Shown here piece by piece: positions 23,649 through 32,268 of a DNA stretch of 64,000 nucleotides. The DNA comes from Streptomonospora wellingtoniae (GTDB lineage Bacteria > Actinomycetota > Actinomycetes > Streptosporangiales > Streptosporangiaceae), in assembly GCF_031845375.1 (NCBI RefSeq), contig NZ_JAVREK010000002.1:1-64000 (forward strand), written 5' to 3'. The first letter of the stretch is position 1, and each line of letters opens with the position of its first letter. The notes under the pieces are model-generated. The model saw nothing but the letters and a program-made list of their open reading frames with translations. It made no database searches and had not been told where the DNA came from. The translations under genes and the position numbers were made by a program.

Positions 23649-25184
23649 ATGCTGCTCAATCGAGGCCGCCCGCGCGCCCCGCGTCGGCGCGAACCGCTCG
23701 GAGGGCGCCGCCGCGCAGCAGGCGCGGCCGCAGTGTGCGCCCTGGCCGCGCTCGCGGCGTCCGGTCCGCCCGCGGCCGCGCAGGAGAGCGGTGTGAGCGC
23801 CGCGCGGCTTGACGCCTTCGCCGAGCGCTATGTGGAGCGCACCGGGCTGCCGGGCGCAACCGTCGCCGTAACCGAGGGGCGCGAGACGGTGCTCACCGCC
23901 GGCTACGGCCGCACCTCCGACGGCGCACCCCTGACCGCCGACTCGCCGATGCGGATCGCCTCGCTGAGCAAGTCGTTCACCGCGCTGGCCGTCATGCAGC
24001 TGGTCGAGGCGGGCCGGGTCGAGCTGGACCGGCCGGTGCAGCGCTACCTGCCGGAGTTTCGGGTCGCCGATCCGCGCGGCGGGCGGATCACCGTCCGCCA
24101 CCTCCTCGACCAGAGCTCGGGCATGTCCGACCGGACGTTTCCCGACGCCTCGCGCCCCGACCAGCCCCAGTCACTGAAGGAGGCCGTCGCGCAGCTGCGC
24201 ACCGCCGGCCTTTCCGCCGACCCCGGCAGCGAGTGGAACTACCACAACCCCAACTACCACGTCGCCGCGCGGCTGGTGGAGAAGGTCGGCGGGCTCCCGT
24301 TCGGCAGCTATATGCGCCGGGAGGTGTTCGCGCCTGCGGGGATGGACGACACCGTCGCGCTGGAGTCGTCGGGGGCGCCGAGCCCGGGGCTGGCGAACGG
24401 GTTCGTCCGCGCCTACGGGGCGGACATCGCGCTGCCTGAGCCCGACCACTTCAGCGCCGGGTCCGGCGGGATGGTGTCCACCGCCGAGGACATGGCGCGA
24501 TGGCTCGTCCTCCAGCAGAGCGGCGGGCGCTCTGCCACGGGTGAGCGCGTGGTGTCGGCGGCGAGCGTCGCCGAGATGCATGCGCCCTCCTCCCACGACG
24601 GCCGCTCCGCGCTGGGCTGGATGCGGCGCGAGCCTGAGGAGGGCGACCACGCCCGGTTGCCGCAGACCTGGCACGGCGGCGCCCTCTCCACCTACTCCTC
24701 CTACCAGTTCCTGGTGCCTGAAACGGGCTACGGCGTCGCGGTGCTGCTCAACACCGGGATCGCGCTGACCGAGGAGGATTCGGCGCGCCTCGTCGACGGA
24801 CTGCTGGCGCTGACGGAGGGCCGCACACCCCCGGAGGGCGGTTCGTCGCTGTGGAAGGTCGACGCCGTGTTCGGGGTGCTCACCGCGGCCACGGTCGCAC
24901 TGGGTGTCTGCGGAGTGCTGCGCAGCGGCGACTGGGCGCGGCGCCGCCGGGGCCGCCCGCTGTGGCGGACCGCCGGTCGGCTGCTCGCCTACCTCGTCCC
25001 GCCGGGCCTGCTGGCCGTCTTCCAGCCCGCCGTCGACATCCTGCTGGGAGGCAGGGACGGCACGTGGCTGCAGCGCTTCTACGCGATCCCCGCCGAACTG
25101 TCCTTCCTCGTTCTCGCCTCCTTCGTCTGCCTGGGGGTCGTCGCGGTCCGCGTCACCGCCCTCGCGCGGGAGAAGCGCCGATAG
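23649..25184 (+). CDS. Membrane-anchored serine hydrolase (beta-lactamase/class C PBP-like)
   Basis: 511 residues. Signal peptide (RRRAAGAAAVCALAALAASG, cleavage near AAAQ), then a beta-lactamase domain with catalytic Ser105 and Lys108 (SLSK), Tyr in NYHNPNY and HGG in TWHGGALSTYSS. The last about 120 residues hold three membrane helices (about 400-420, 445-470, 485-505), so the enzyme sits on the outer face of the membrane. Such proteins act as D,D-peptidases or esterases rather than true beta-lactamases. GTGGGAGGA precedes the ATG. The divergent two-component system 200 bp away probably controls it. Confidence 0.88.
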   Translation: MLLNRGRPRAPRRREPLGGRRRAAGAAAVCALAALAASGPPAAAQESGVSAARLDAFAERYVERTGLPGATVAVTEGRETVLTAGYGRTSDGAPLTADSPMRIASLSKSFTALAVMQLVEAGRVELDRPVQRYLPEFRVADPRGGRITVRHLLDQSSGMSDRTFPDASRPDQPQSLKEAVAQLRTAGLSADPGSEWNYHNPNYHVAARLVEKVGGLPFGSYMRREVFAPAGMDDTVALESSGAPSPGLANGFVRAYGADIALPEPDHFSAGSGGMVSTAEDMARWLVLQQSGGRSATGERVVSAASVAEMHAPSSHDGRSALGWMRREPEEGDHARLPQTWHGGALSTYSSYQFLVPETGYGVAVLLNTGIALTEEDSARLVDGLLALTEGRTPPEGGSSLWKVDAVFGVLTAATVALGVCGVLRSGDWARRRRGRPLWRTAGRLLAYLVPPGLLAVFQPAVDILLGGRDGTWLQRFYAIPAELSFLVLASFVCLGVVAVRVTALAREKRR

Positions 25185-25308
25185 GCGGCCGGGTCCCGCC
25201 GCCGGCCGCGTCCGGCGCCGGGACCGCCGACCGTCGGGGGCGCGGCGGCGGAAGCCGGGCCGAGTGCGGCCAGGCGGCGACGACCGCGGCCGCCGCGAGC
25301 ACGGGAGG

Positions 25309-25917
25309 TCACGGGTTCCTCCGATAGCGGGTCTCGCGCAGCACGGCCAGAAGGTAGTCCTCGATCTCGTGGGCGGTGGTGCCGTCCGGCCGGGTCAGCA
25401 GGTGTGTCACGACCGCGCCGGTGATGATCTGCTGGACGACGCCCAGGTCGGCGTCGGCGGGGAACCGCCCGCGGTCGCGGTCCCGGATGAGCGCGGCCCG
25501 GATCCACCGGTTCCGCGGCTCGACGCTCACCTCCGTGAAGGCCTCCGCGAGCTCGGGGTGGTCGTACAGCTCGGTCATGAGGCGGCGGATGAGCGGCCAC
25601 CCGCGGCCGGCCGCGGGCGTTCCGAGGGCCTGGGCCCACCAGGAGAGGAGCTGCTCGACGTCGTCGGGCTCGGGGAGCTCGTCCGGCGCCGCGTCGTGGT
25701 CGTGGTGGATGGCGGCGATCAGCAGCTCGGTCCGGTCGGCGTAGCGCCGGTAGACGGTCGCGCGTGTGACGCCCGCGCGCTGCGCGACCTGTTCGATGCT
25801 GATCGCCCCGATACCGCGCTCGACGAGCAGGTCCAGCGCGGCGTCGAGTATGGCCGTGTCGGCCTCCGTACTGCGTGGACGCCCCGGCGCACCTGAGGTC
25901 GGTCCCACGGTCACCAC
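25309..25917 (-). CDS. TetR-family regulator
   Basis: 202 residues. N-terminal helix-turn-helix ILDAALDLLVERGIGAISIE and QVAQRAGVTRATVYRRYADR, then a ligand domain of the TetR_C_16 type (LPEPDDVEQLLSWW ... ITGAVVTHLLTRPDG). A good inverted repeat lies 13 bp before the start, consistent with autoregulation. No obvious target gene apart from the sulfotransferase upstream on the same strand. Confidence 0.88.
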   Translation of the reverse strand: MVTVGPTSGAPGRPRSTEADTAILDAALDLLVERGIGAISIEQVAQRAGVTRATVYRRYADRTELLIAAIHHDHDAAPDELPEPDDVEQLLSWWAQALGTPAAGRGWPLIRRLMTELYDHPELAEAFTEVSVEPRNRWIRAALIRDRDRGRFPADADLGVVQQIITGAVVTHLLTRPDGTTAHEIEDYLLAVLRETRYRRNP

Positions 25918-25929
25918 CCGCCAGTCAAC

Positions 25930-25950
25930 AATACAGAACAGTGCTGTATT
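25930..25950. promoter_or_regulatory. TetR operator candidate AATACAG-N7-CTGTATT
   Basis: A perfect 7-7-7 inverted repeat just upstream of the TetR gene start, in locally AT-rich DNA. Size and spacing fit a TetR dimer site. Confidence 0.6.
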
Positions 25951-26075
25951 TTAGTTCGGCCCGGATCGGCCCGCCGCACACGGCGAACGGAACGGCCGCT
26001 ACCGCGCCGTCTCCGTCCCGTTCGCCCCACCCGGCCTCCGCCGGTCCGCAGCCGGACCGCCCCGGGGGGCACGCC

Positions 26076-26762
26076 TCAGGCGTCGAAGGGGCTGGCCACC
26101 GTTCCCGACTCCTCCAGCGCGGCGAACATGCGCTGCATCGTCTCGGTTTCGTTGAGGTGGGGGAACGGTTCGTCCGGAACATCGGCGCCGAGGAAGTCGC
26201 ACAGCGGCCCCCAGCCGTCGCGGGCTGAGAACACCAGGAGGCGGTCGGCCGGCGCCGCCGCGCGGACCTGCTCGGTGTGCGTGTTGAACACGTCCACCGC
26301 CTCGTCCTCGGTCAACGGGCGGCCGGGTGTCCAGTCCAGGCCCAGCCGCTCCTCGGCCGCCCCCGTCAAGGCCGGCAGGAAGTCGGAGAAGCCCTGCAGC
26401 GGACCGGGGAGGCTCCCCGCGTCGATCGCGGACCGGTCGGGGAAGGCGTCGCGGACGCTCTCGTGCCAGCGCCTCGGGTCGCGGACGGTGAGGATGACCT
26501 TCGCGTCCGGGTACGTCCGGCTCAGCTCCCGCCAGAAGATGGCGGCGGGGAAGTCCACGGCCGCCCGGTACCCCTCGAACACGTGGTCCCAGTCGGCCGA
26601 CCCGCCCTCCAGGGCGGGCATCCAACGCTCGATGTGCTCGGGGTGGCTCATCACCTCGAACATGTGGTGGCAGGGGCCGAACCCGAGGCGCTCCAAGGCG
26701 GACTTGAGAGAACTGGTGCCCGTGCGCGGCAGCCCGGCTCCGATGACCTTCAGCAATTGCAC
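26076..26762 (-). CDS. Sulfotransferase family protein (PAPS-dependent type)
   Basis: 228 residues. The 5'-phosphosulfate loop is GAGLPRTGTSSLKSALERLG at the N-terminus and the 3'-phosphate region is ILTVRDPRRWHESV (about 130-143). C-terminal RPLTEDEAVDVFNTHTEQVR and DFLGADVPDEPFPHLNETE are typical of the Sulfotransfer_4 group found in actinobacteria next to TetR genes. The substrate is unknown. Divergent from a TetR gene across two overlapping palindromes. Confidence 0.85.
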   Translation of the reverse strand: MQLLKVIGAGLPRTGTSSLKSALERLGFGPCHHMFEVMSHPEHIERWMPALEGGSADWDHVFEGYRAAVDFPAAIFWRELSRTYPDAKVILTVRDPRRWHESVRDAFPDRSAIDAGSLPGPLQGFSDFLPALTGAAEERLGLDWTPGRPLTEDEAVDVFNTHTEQVRAAAPADRLLVFSARDGWGPLCDFLGADVPDEPFPHLNETETMQRMFAALEESGTVASPFDA

Positions 26763-26820
26763 TCCCTTTCCTGCGGACTCGGGGGAATCGGCGGGATCTC
26801 GCTTCCGCCTGTCGCCAATC

Positions 26821-26847
26821 GTAGGAACTTCCTACGGAAATCCGTAG
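26821..26847. promoter_or_regulatory. Two overlapping perfect palindromes, TetR operator candidates
   Basis: GTAGGAA-C-TTCCTAC (26821-26835) overlaps CTACGGA-AA-TCCGTAG (26832-26847), and a third half-site CCTACGG follows. They lie between the divergent sulfotransferase and TetR starts, the expected place for the TetR protein to control both. Confidence 0.7.
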
Positions 26848-26919
26848 ATGCAGCCTACGGTTAGACTGCGACCACGGCAACAAGGCATCGGGTGGGACGC
26901 CATCGAGTGGAGGTGGACT

Positions 26920-27555
26920 GTGCGGACCGACGCGCGGCGCAACCGCGAGGAGCTCCTGCGTGCGGCGCGGGCGCTGTTCGTCGAGCGGGGCGCGGACGTC
27001 GCCCTGGAGGCCGTCGCCCAGCGGGCGGGCGTCAGCATCGCGACCCTCTACCGCAACTTCCCCGACCGTTCGGCGCTCGTGCGCGCCATCGTGCTGGAGG
27101 GCATCGGCTCCATGGACCGGGCGGCGCGCCGCGCCCGGGACGGCTTGGCCGAGGACCCCGCAGGAGCCTGGCGCACCTTCGTGGAGACGGCGGCAGGGCT
27201 GCAGGCCGGGGTCCTCATGCCGATGCTGGTGCCCATGCTCCCCGACCTGGCCACCGACCCGGAGCTGAGACGGGCCCGCGACGCGGTCGTCGACGCGGTC
27301 CGCGACCTGGTCGCCGCGGCGCAGCGGCGCGGCCAGGTGCGCTCCGACGTCGCGGCCGACGAGATCCTGTTGTTGATCATGGCCATCGCGCGCCCGCTTC
27401 CCGCCCTGCCCCAGGAGCACGTCCCGGAGTTCATCGATCGCGCACTCGCGGTCGCCGTCGCCGGCTTGCGCCCGGGCAGCGGCCCCGCGCTGCCCGGGCG
27501 ACCCGTGGCGATGCGGGTCCCCGGTGAGGAGTGCGCGGACCGGCCCGGAGAGTAG
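26920..27555 (+). CDS. TetR-family regulator
   Basis: 211 residues. Helix-turn-helix: LLRAARALFVERGADVALEA, then VAQRAGVSIATLYRNFPDRSAL. The remainder is a SbtR-like ligand domain. GTG 26920 follows GGAGG with a 6-nt gap; a longer ATG frame (26848) would start inside the operator region. It is divergent from the sulfotransferase gene, its likely target. The C-terminal 25 residues are low in similarity. Confidence 0.87.
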   Translation: MRTDARRNREELLRAARALFVERGADVALEAVAQRAGVSIATLYRNFPDRSALVRAIVLEGIGSMDRAARRARDGLAEDPAGAWRTFVETAAGLQAGVLMPMLVPMLPDLATDPELRRARDAVVDAVRDLVAAAQRRGQVRSDVAADEILLLIMAIARPLPALPQEHVPEFIDRALAVAVAGLRPGSGPALPGRPVAMRVPGEECADRPGE

Positions 27556-27748
27556 CGGGGCGGCCGCGTGCCGGTCAGCGCGGTCGGCCTCCGCTGCAAC
27601 GGCCGCGGGGCGCGGCAGGAACCGGCGTCCCTGCGGCCCCGCCCGCGCGGTCGTAAGGCCGGACCGCCACCAGGGGGCCGCCGAACGGGCCGGGGAGGGG
27701 CCCGGTGCGGGCGGCAGCGGCCCGCACCGGGGGTGCCCCGGTCGGCGC

Positions 27749-29440
27749 CTATCCGGTGGCGCCCGTCTGCTCCTGCGCGGCCTGCTCCTGGCCTTGCCCC
27801 TGTTGGTCCTGCTCGCCCTGCCGACTCTGCTGCCGGGCGTCGTCGGGCGGTGCTGCCGAGACCGACTCGATCTGCTCGGTGAGCTGCTCGGCGGCCTCGG
27901 CGGCGCCGGTGCCGCCCGCGGCCTCGGCGCGGGAGGCGGCGGATTCGAGCAGGGAGGCGGCCTTGCCGCTCTCGACGAGGTCGGCGTACATGTCGGCATA
28001 GGCCTGCTGGTAGAGCTTCGCGAACGCGTCGTCTGCCATGAACCGCTCGGTGAGCGCGCTGCTGCCGCCCATGCCCATGCCGCCCTGGCCGCCCTCCCCG
28101 CCGCCGGGGGCCCGGCCGCCCGGGGGCGCGCCCATGCCCTCGGGCATCCCGCCGCCCTGGGGCGCGCTTCCCTCCTCCGGCACCTGCCCGTCCTGGGGCG
28201 CCTGCATCCCTTCGGGCATCTGGCCGCCGCCCATCATGGCGCCCATGCCGCTGAAGGAGAGGTTCAGATCCCACGACAGGACGGTGAAGCGCTCCTTGCC
28301 GGTGTCGTACCACAGGTAGTAGTTATTGCCGGGCCCGTCCATCGCGTCGCCGTTGGAGATCAGATCCTGCATCGCGAGGTAGCGGGCGAAGGCGTCCACG
28401 TCCAGGTGGTCCTCGAGTTCGCGGGCGAATTCCTCGTCGCTGGACGCATCGACGAACTCCAGCAGCGACATCACCGGCTCCAGGTCGTAGGAGCCCGCGC
28501 CGTTGATCTGGTTGAAGGCCTCCTCGTAATCGGTGGGGTCGTCGCCGAGGTAGTCGAAGGACCCTCCGGCGCGGGCCTTGTAGAGGACGCCCTGGCCGTA
28601 GGACCGGGCCCAGGCGGCGTCGGGTGCGTCGATGAGCAGGCGCGGCGCGGTGTCGCCGCCGTTCACCCCGAAGGAGGTGAACGAGTAGTCCTGCGTGGTC
28701 TGGCCGTCGGCGGCGGTGACGTCGAGGGCGAGGGCCTCGTTGAGGGCGGTGTCGGAGGTGCCCGTCGCCGGGCGCAGGGCGATCTCGGTGTGGCCCTGGT
28801 AGGCGCGCCCTTCCTGGAATTCCTCGAAGCTGATGAGCCAGGGGAGCTTCTCGGGCTCGTCCTCGGAGAGCTGGACCATGCCCGGACCGCCGCCCTGCTG
28901 CGGGCCCTGGCCCTCGTTCTGCTGCTGGGTCCCCTCCGTCCGGCCCGCTCGGCCCTGCTGCAGGTCCGGCCCCCGACCGTTCTGCTGTTGCGGCGGGCCG
29001 CCGGGCACGGCGTCGTCGCCCCGCAGGCTCGACAAGGTGGAGTTGCCCTTCAGCCGCAGGCCCACGTCGTCGATCACAGTGCCGTCGATGGTGATGTCGG
29101 CGCTGATGAACTCCTTCTCGCCCTCCTCGCGGAAGGTCTCCATCATGTCGGCGTACTCGTCCTCGTTGTAGGTGACCCGGATGCTGTGCTCGCCGCCGTC
29201 GAACACGTCGCCCTCGCCCTCGATGTCGTTCGTGACGGCGTCGGGCGAGACGAGATCGGAGGTGATGTAGGGCCGCACGCGGGCCTCGCCGAAGACCAGC
29301 ACCAGCGCCAGCAGCGCGGCGCAGACGACGGCGGCGGTCTTCCAGTAGTGGCGCAGCCGCACGGGCAGTCGGTGCCGGAGGCGTCGGCGCGGCGGCCGGG
29401 GCCGTGCGGGCGGTTCGTGGTCGTCGGTCGCCGTCATCAC
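27749..29440 (-). CDS. CotH kinase family protein, membrane-anchored
   Basis: 563 residues. One N-terminal membrane helix (TAAVVCAALLALVLVFGEA, about 35-53) leaves the rest outside. CotH-type protein kinase signs: Lys in VGLRLKGNSTLSSL, YLAMQDLISNGDAMDGPGNN and FTVLSWDLNLSF (catalytic and metal-binding Asp). Two low-complexity insertions are striking: a Gln/Gly-rich stretch (about 148-190) and a Pro/Gly/Met-rich one (about 395-450). CotH proteins phosphorylate proteins or other acceptors on the cell surface. It is last in an operon with DUF4956 and a VTC-domain protein, overlapping the former by 4 bp. Confidence 0.87.
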   Translation of the reverse strand: MMTATDDHEPPARPRPPRRRLRHRLPVRLRHYWKTAAVVCAALLALVLVFGEARVRPYITSDLVSPDAVTNDIEGEGDVFDGGEHSIRVTYNEDEYADMMETFREEGEKEFISADITIDGTVIDDVGLRLKGNSTLSSLRGDDAVPGGPPQQQNGRGPDLQQGRAGRTEGTQQQNEGQGPQQGGGPGMVQLSEDEPEKLPWLISFEEFQEGRAYQGHTEIALRPATGTSDTALNEALALDVTAADGQTTQDYSFTSFGVNGGDTAPRLLIDAPDAAWARSYGQGVLYKARAGGSFDYLGDDPTDYEEAFNQINGAGSYDLEPVMSLLEFVDASSDEEFARELEDHLDVDAFARYLAMQDLISNGDAMDGPGNNYYLWYDTGKERFTVLSWDLNLSFSGMGAMMGGGQMPEGMQAPQDGQVPEEGSAPQGGGMPEGMGAPPGGRAPGGGEGGQGGMGMGGSSALTERFMADDAFAKLYQQAYADMYADLVESGKAASLLESAASRAEAAGGTGAAEAAEQLTEQIESVSAAPPDDARQQSRQGEQDQQGQGQEQAAQEQTGATG

Positions 29441-30123
29441 ATGTCCGTCTGGTCGTATCCGGTCAGCACGGTGGCCTTCTGGCCGGCGTTGAGGGTGCGC
29501 AGCCGCTCGATGACCTCACCCGGCGTGACGCCCTTCTTCAGCCGGGCCGAGTAGGCGAGCTCCAGCAGGCTGCCGCCGCGCACCGACTCGGTGCTGATCA
29601 GCTCGAACTCCTCGGTGGCGGCGACGAGCACGTCCTCGATCGCACCGGTGTAATCGCCCTCGTCGGCCGGGACCTGGACCTTGACGACCTGGCGCTGGAC
29701 GTTCAGCGAGAACCAGTTGAACCGGTGCATGAGCAGGATGACGGCGCAGATGACGACGGTGGCGATGACGGCCAGGGTGTAGAACCGGGTACCGCAGGCC
29801 ATGCCCAGCCCCATCACCAGGAAGATGAACCCGACGTCGCGGGTCTCCTTGATGGCGTTGCGGAAGCGCACCACTGACAGGGCGCCGACGAGGGCGAACG
29901 CGCGGGCGATGTTGGAGCCCACCACCAGCATGATCAGGGCGATGAGCATGCCCAGGATGATCAGCGTGTGCACGTAGCTCTGGCTGTAGGAGATGTTGCG
30001 GTGAGTGGCGCGGTAGGTCCAGGCGACCACCACGCTGGTGGCGAACGCCAGGGCCAGGGACAGGACCACGTCCATCACGCTGAAGGTGCCGGACAGGTCG
30101 GTGATGCCGAAGTTGAGGTTCAT
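29437..30123 (-). CDS. DUF4956 membrane protein
   Basis: 228 residues. Four hydrophobic helices in the first about 130 residues (VLSLALAFATSVVVAWTY; YVHTLIILGMLIALIMLVVG; IFLVMGLGMACGTRFYTLAV; VIATVVICAVILLMH), then a soluble, probably cytosolic, ferredoxin-like C-terminal part. GALSVVRFRNAIKETRDVGF is the family hallmark. DUF4956 proteins are almost always found with VTC-type polyphosphate polymerase domains, as here. Function unknown. Middle gene of the operon. Confidence 0.88.
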   Translation of the reverse strand: MNLNFGITDLSGTFSVMDVVLSLALAFATSVVVAWTYRATHRNISYSQSYVHTLIILGMLIALIMLVVGSNIARAFALVGALSVVRFRNAIKETRDVGFIFLVMGLGMACGTRFYTLAVIATVVICAVILLMHRFNWFSLNVQRQVVKVQVPADEGDYTGAIEDVLVAATEEFELISTESVRGGSLLELAYSARLKKGVTPGEVIERLRTLNAGQKATVLTGYDQTDM

Positions 30124-30205
30124 GGCTGGTATCGGTGCCTTCTCACGGGTTCACGGGTTCACGGCTTCGGGGGGAGCGGTCCGTCGGCGGGGGAGGGGCG
30201 CGGCG

Positions 30206-31099
30206 CTACATCTGCCAGGGCTGCGGTGCGCTCATCGGCCGCGACTCGCCCACCGGGTCCTCCTCGGGCACGTGGAAGACCGAGCGGGGCGCCTTGCCGA
30301 ATGCCTCGACGCTCTGGCAGTACTTGGAGATGCGCTGGACCTGCAGCCCGTGGCGTGCGGCCATGTCGGTGATCCAGTAGGGCGCGCGCTCGTTGGCCTT
30401 GACCTCCATGACCGCATAGCGCGGGCTGATGATGTAGCGGCTCTCGGCTTCGGCGCGCACGTCGAAGTCGCGGTCGCGGCCGCGGACCCGGTGGTCCAGG
30501 GTCACGCGCAGGCCCAGGTCGGCGCCGGTGCCGACGTAGGGTTCGCGCCGGTAGCCGGTCATGGCGCTGGGGCGCAGGTCCAGCCGGTGCAGCAGGTCGA
30601 GGACCTCGTCGACGAAGGGCTGGGCCCGGGGATGCTCGACCCGTCGCCGGCGGTCGCACAGGGCGCGGGCGTCACCGTAGGGAAGCAGGACGCGGCGCTT
30701 CTGGGTGACCCGGTTGACGCGCTGCTTGATCTCGACGGAGACCATGGTGTCGTCGCTGCCGGTGCCCGTCTCGCCGTAGCGCCGGATGCGCAGTTTGCGG
30801 CGGAACTTCAGGCCCTCGATCTTCTCCCAGTAGAACCGCAGACGCCGGGTGTCGTAGTAGAGGCTCCACACGCCGTAGCCGTCGGGCCCGGCGTTGGCAT
30901 CGGACTCCATTCGGGCGGTGAGCTCGGCGCGGACGTCGCCGACCTGCTCGACGGGAACGAGGTACTTGAGCTCGTACCGGTTGAAGGCGTGCAGCCTGCT
31001 GGGAGCGCGGAAGCGGTGCCCGGCCTCGGCGGCGCCGGGTTCGCCGGCGGTCGCATCACCGGTCCCGGGCGCCTCGGGGCCCGGTCGCAGCGTCGTCAT
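30206..31099 (-). CDS. VTC-domain (polyphosphate polymerase-like) protein
   Basis: 297 residues. The VTC/triphosphate-tunnel fold is marked by paired charged strands: RYELKYLVPVEQ, SLYYDTRRLRFYW, KLRIRRYGETG, VSVEIKQRVNRVTQKRR and YAVMEVKANERAPYWI. In yeast Vtc4 these residues line a tunnel that makes polyphosphate from ATP. There is no membrane segment, so membrane contact would come from the DUF4956 partner. ATG 31099 is preceded by GGAGGGAG. First gene of the three-gene leftward operon. Confidence 0.85.
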   Translation of the reverse strand: MTTLRPGPEAPGTGDATAGEPGAAEAGHRFRAPSRLHAFNRYELKYLVPVEQVGDVRAELTARMESDANAGPDGYGVWSLYYDTRRLRFYWEKIEGLKFRRKLRIRRYGETGTGSDDTMVSVEIKQRVNRVTQKRRVLLPYGDARALCDRRRRVEHPRAQPFVDEVLDLLHRLDLRPSAMTGYRREPYVGTGADLGLRVTLDHRVRGRDRDFDVRAEAESRYIISPRYAVMEVKANERAPYWITDMAARHGLQVQRISKYCQSVEAFGKAPRSVFHVPEEDPVGESRPMSAPQPWQM

Positions 31100-31433
31100 G
31101 CGGTCTCCCTCCGTCGTCGATGACCACGCAGGGAACGAAAACCGACCGGGCCGTGAACAACGGCAGAGCTTCCTGATAAAAGTCTGAGGCTCCCACCGGG
31201 ACCGCAGGTCACGCCGGAAGGCCGGCGGTGAGTAAGAATTCGGATAAGGGTCTCGGCGGGGCGGTTCCGTTGGTCCGTCGGAGGGCGATGATCCTAGGCT
31301 GCAACGGCGCAGTGTCACCGCTCGACCACTCCGCCGGTCCCCCGGACCGGAGCGCCACCGCGAAGACACCCCGACCTGAGTACGCCCACTCACGTCCCCG
31401 GGCCCGGCGGTGCGATGGAATCGGGGCATGACT

Positions 31434-31586
31434 CACTCGCGAGTCGTAGCCCCGGGCGAAGTCGCCTGCGCCCGGGCGCTCGACCTTGATGACGCGCGCG
31501 CCGAGGTCGGCCAGTTGGCGGCTGGCGTAGGGAGCGGCGATGGCCTGCTCCAAGGACACGACGGTTACTCCGCGAAGCGGCTGCAT
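31434..31586 (-). pseudogene. CaiB/BaiF CoA-transferase, N-terminal fragment
   Basis: The first 51 codons (LRGVTVVSLEQAIAAPYASR, then QLADLGARVIKVERPGAGDF) are a textbook start of a class III CoA-transferase. Similarity ends after ARGYDSRV; the frame then continues to 31209 with unrelated sequence. Over 300 residues are missing, so the gene is dead. Upstream lies the C-terminal end of a GntP-type permease, its likely former operon mate. Confidence 0.8.
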
Positions 31587-31656
31587 GGCCTCTCCGCTTG
31601 GTGTGGGTGCGGTGGACGCGGGCTGCGAGGGGTGGGCGGGTGACTCCGCCGCGCGC

Positions 31657-31878
31657 TCAGGCGACGAGGCTGATCGCGGACACGATGACCAGGGAGACCA
31701 CCGACGCCAGAGTGGTCACGAAGGTCAGCGCCTTGAGCGTGCCCCGGGTGGTGACGCCCAGCAGCGACTGGAACATCCAGAAGAAGCTGCTGTTGACCTG
31801 CAGCGCGAACAGCGCGCCGGAGTCGATGGCCAGACCCGGCACCTGCGGGGGCAGGTCCAGGCTGCCCTTGATCGCGGC
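31657..31878 (-). pseudogene. GntP-family permease, C-terminal fragment
   Basis: The last 73 codons of a leftward frame read DSGALFALQVNSSFFWMFQS and LLGVTTRGTLKALTFVTT, followed by a final hydrophobic helix; this matches the end of gluconate:H+ symporters (GntP). There is no upstream part. It stops 70 bp before the CoA-transferase fragment on the same strand, so both are probably the two cut ends of one former operon. Confidence 0.7.
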
Positions 31879-32268
31879 CGCACACGGGCGACCTGCGCGG
31901 GGCGCGGAACACCGGGTGCACGCGGCTGCACGCCGACTCCGAGGGGTGCGGTGGGGGTGCTCGCAGGCCGCCGGACACGGCGGGGGTGCAGGGATGTGTG
32001 CTACATCGCACACCCGCCTCTGTGTGCCGCGACACAGACCCGGCCATGCAACACGACCAGGGCGGATTGCGGTAGACGTCGGATTGCGAGATGCGCATAA
32101 GCGGTGCTTATACCGCACCGCGTGCCCGCACGGTCGCCGGGTGTGTCCGGCGCTTGCCGCGTGCTCGTAGGATAAGTGCCCGAACGCGCCGTGTGGCGGG
32201 GATTGGGCTCCGATTCCCGACATCGGGTGTGCCCGCCTCACGCGTCCTGCCACCCCCGGGAAGGACCG
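31879..32268. other. 390-bp non-coding region with operator-like repeats
   Basis: No gene in either strand. Two inverted repeats stand out: GTGTGC-TACATC-GCACAC (31996-32013) and GCGGT-GCTTAT-ACCGC (32101-32116), the latter overlapping ATAAGC-GGT-GCTTAT (32097-32111). They may be leftovers of the regulation of the decayed GntP/CoA-transferase operon or belong to the methyltransferase gene that follows. Confidence 0.5.

Noticed and set aside
31209..31433. Rest of the CoA-transferase gene
   Set aside because: The frame stays open but the sequence after residue 51 has no similarity to the family; treated as fortuitous.
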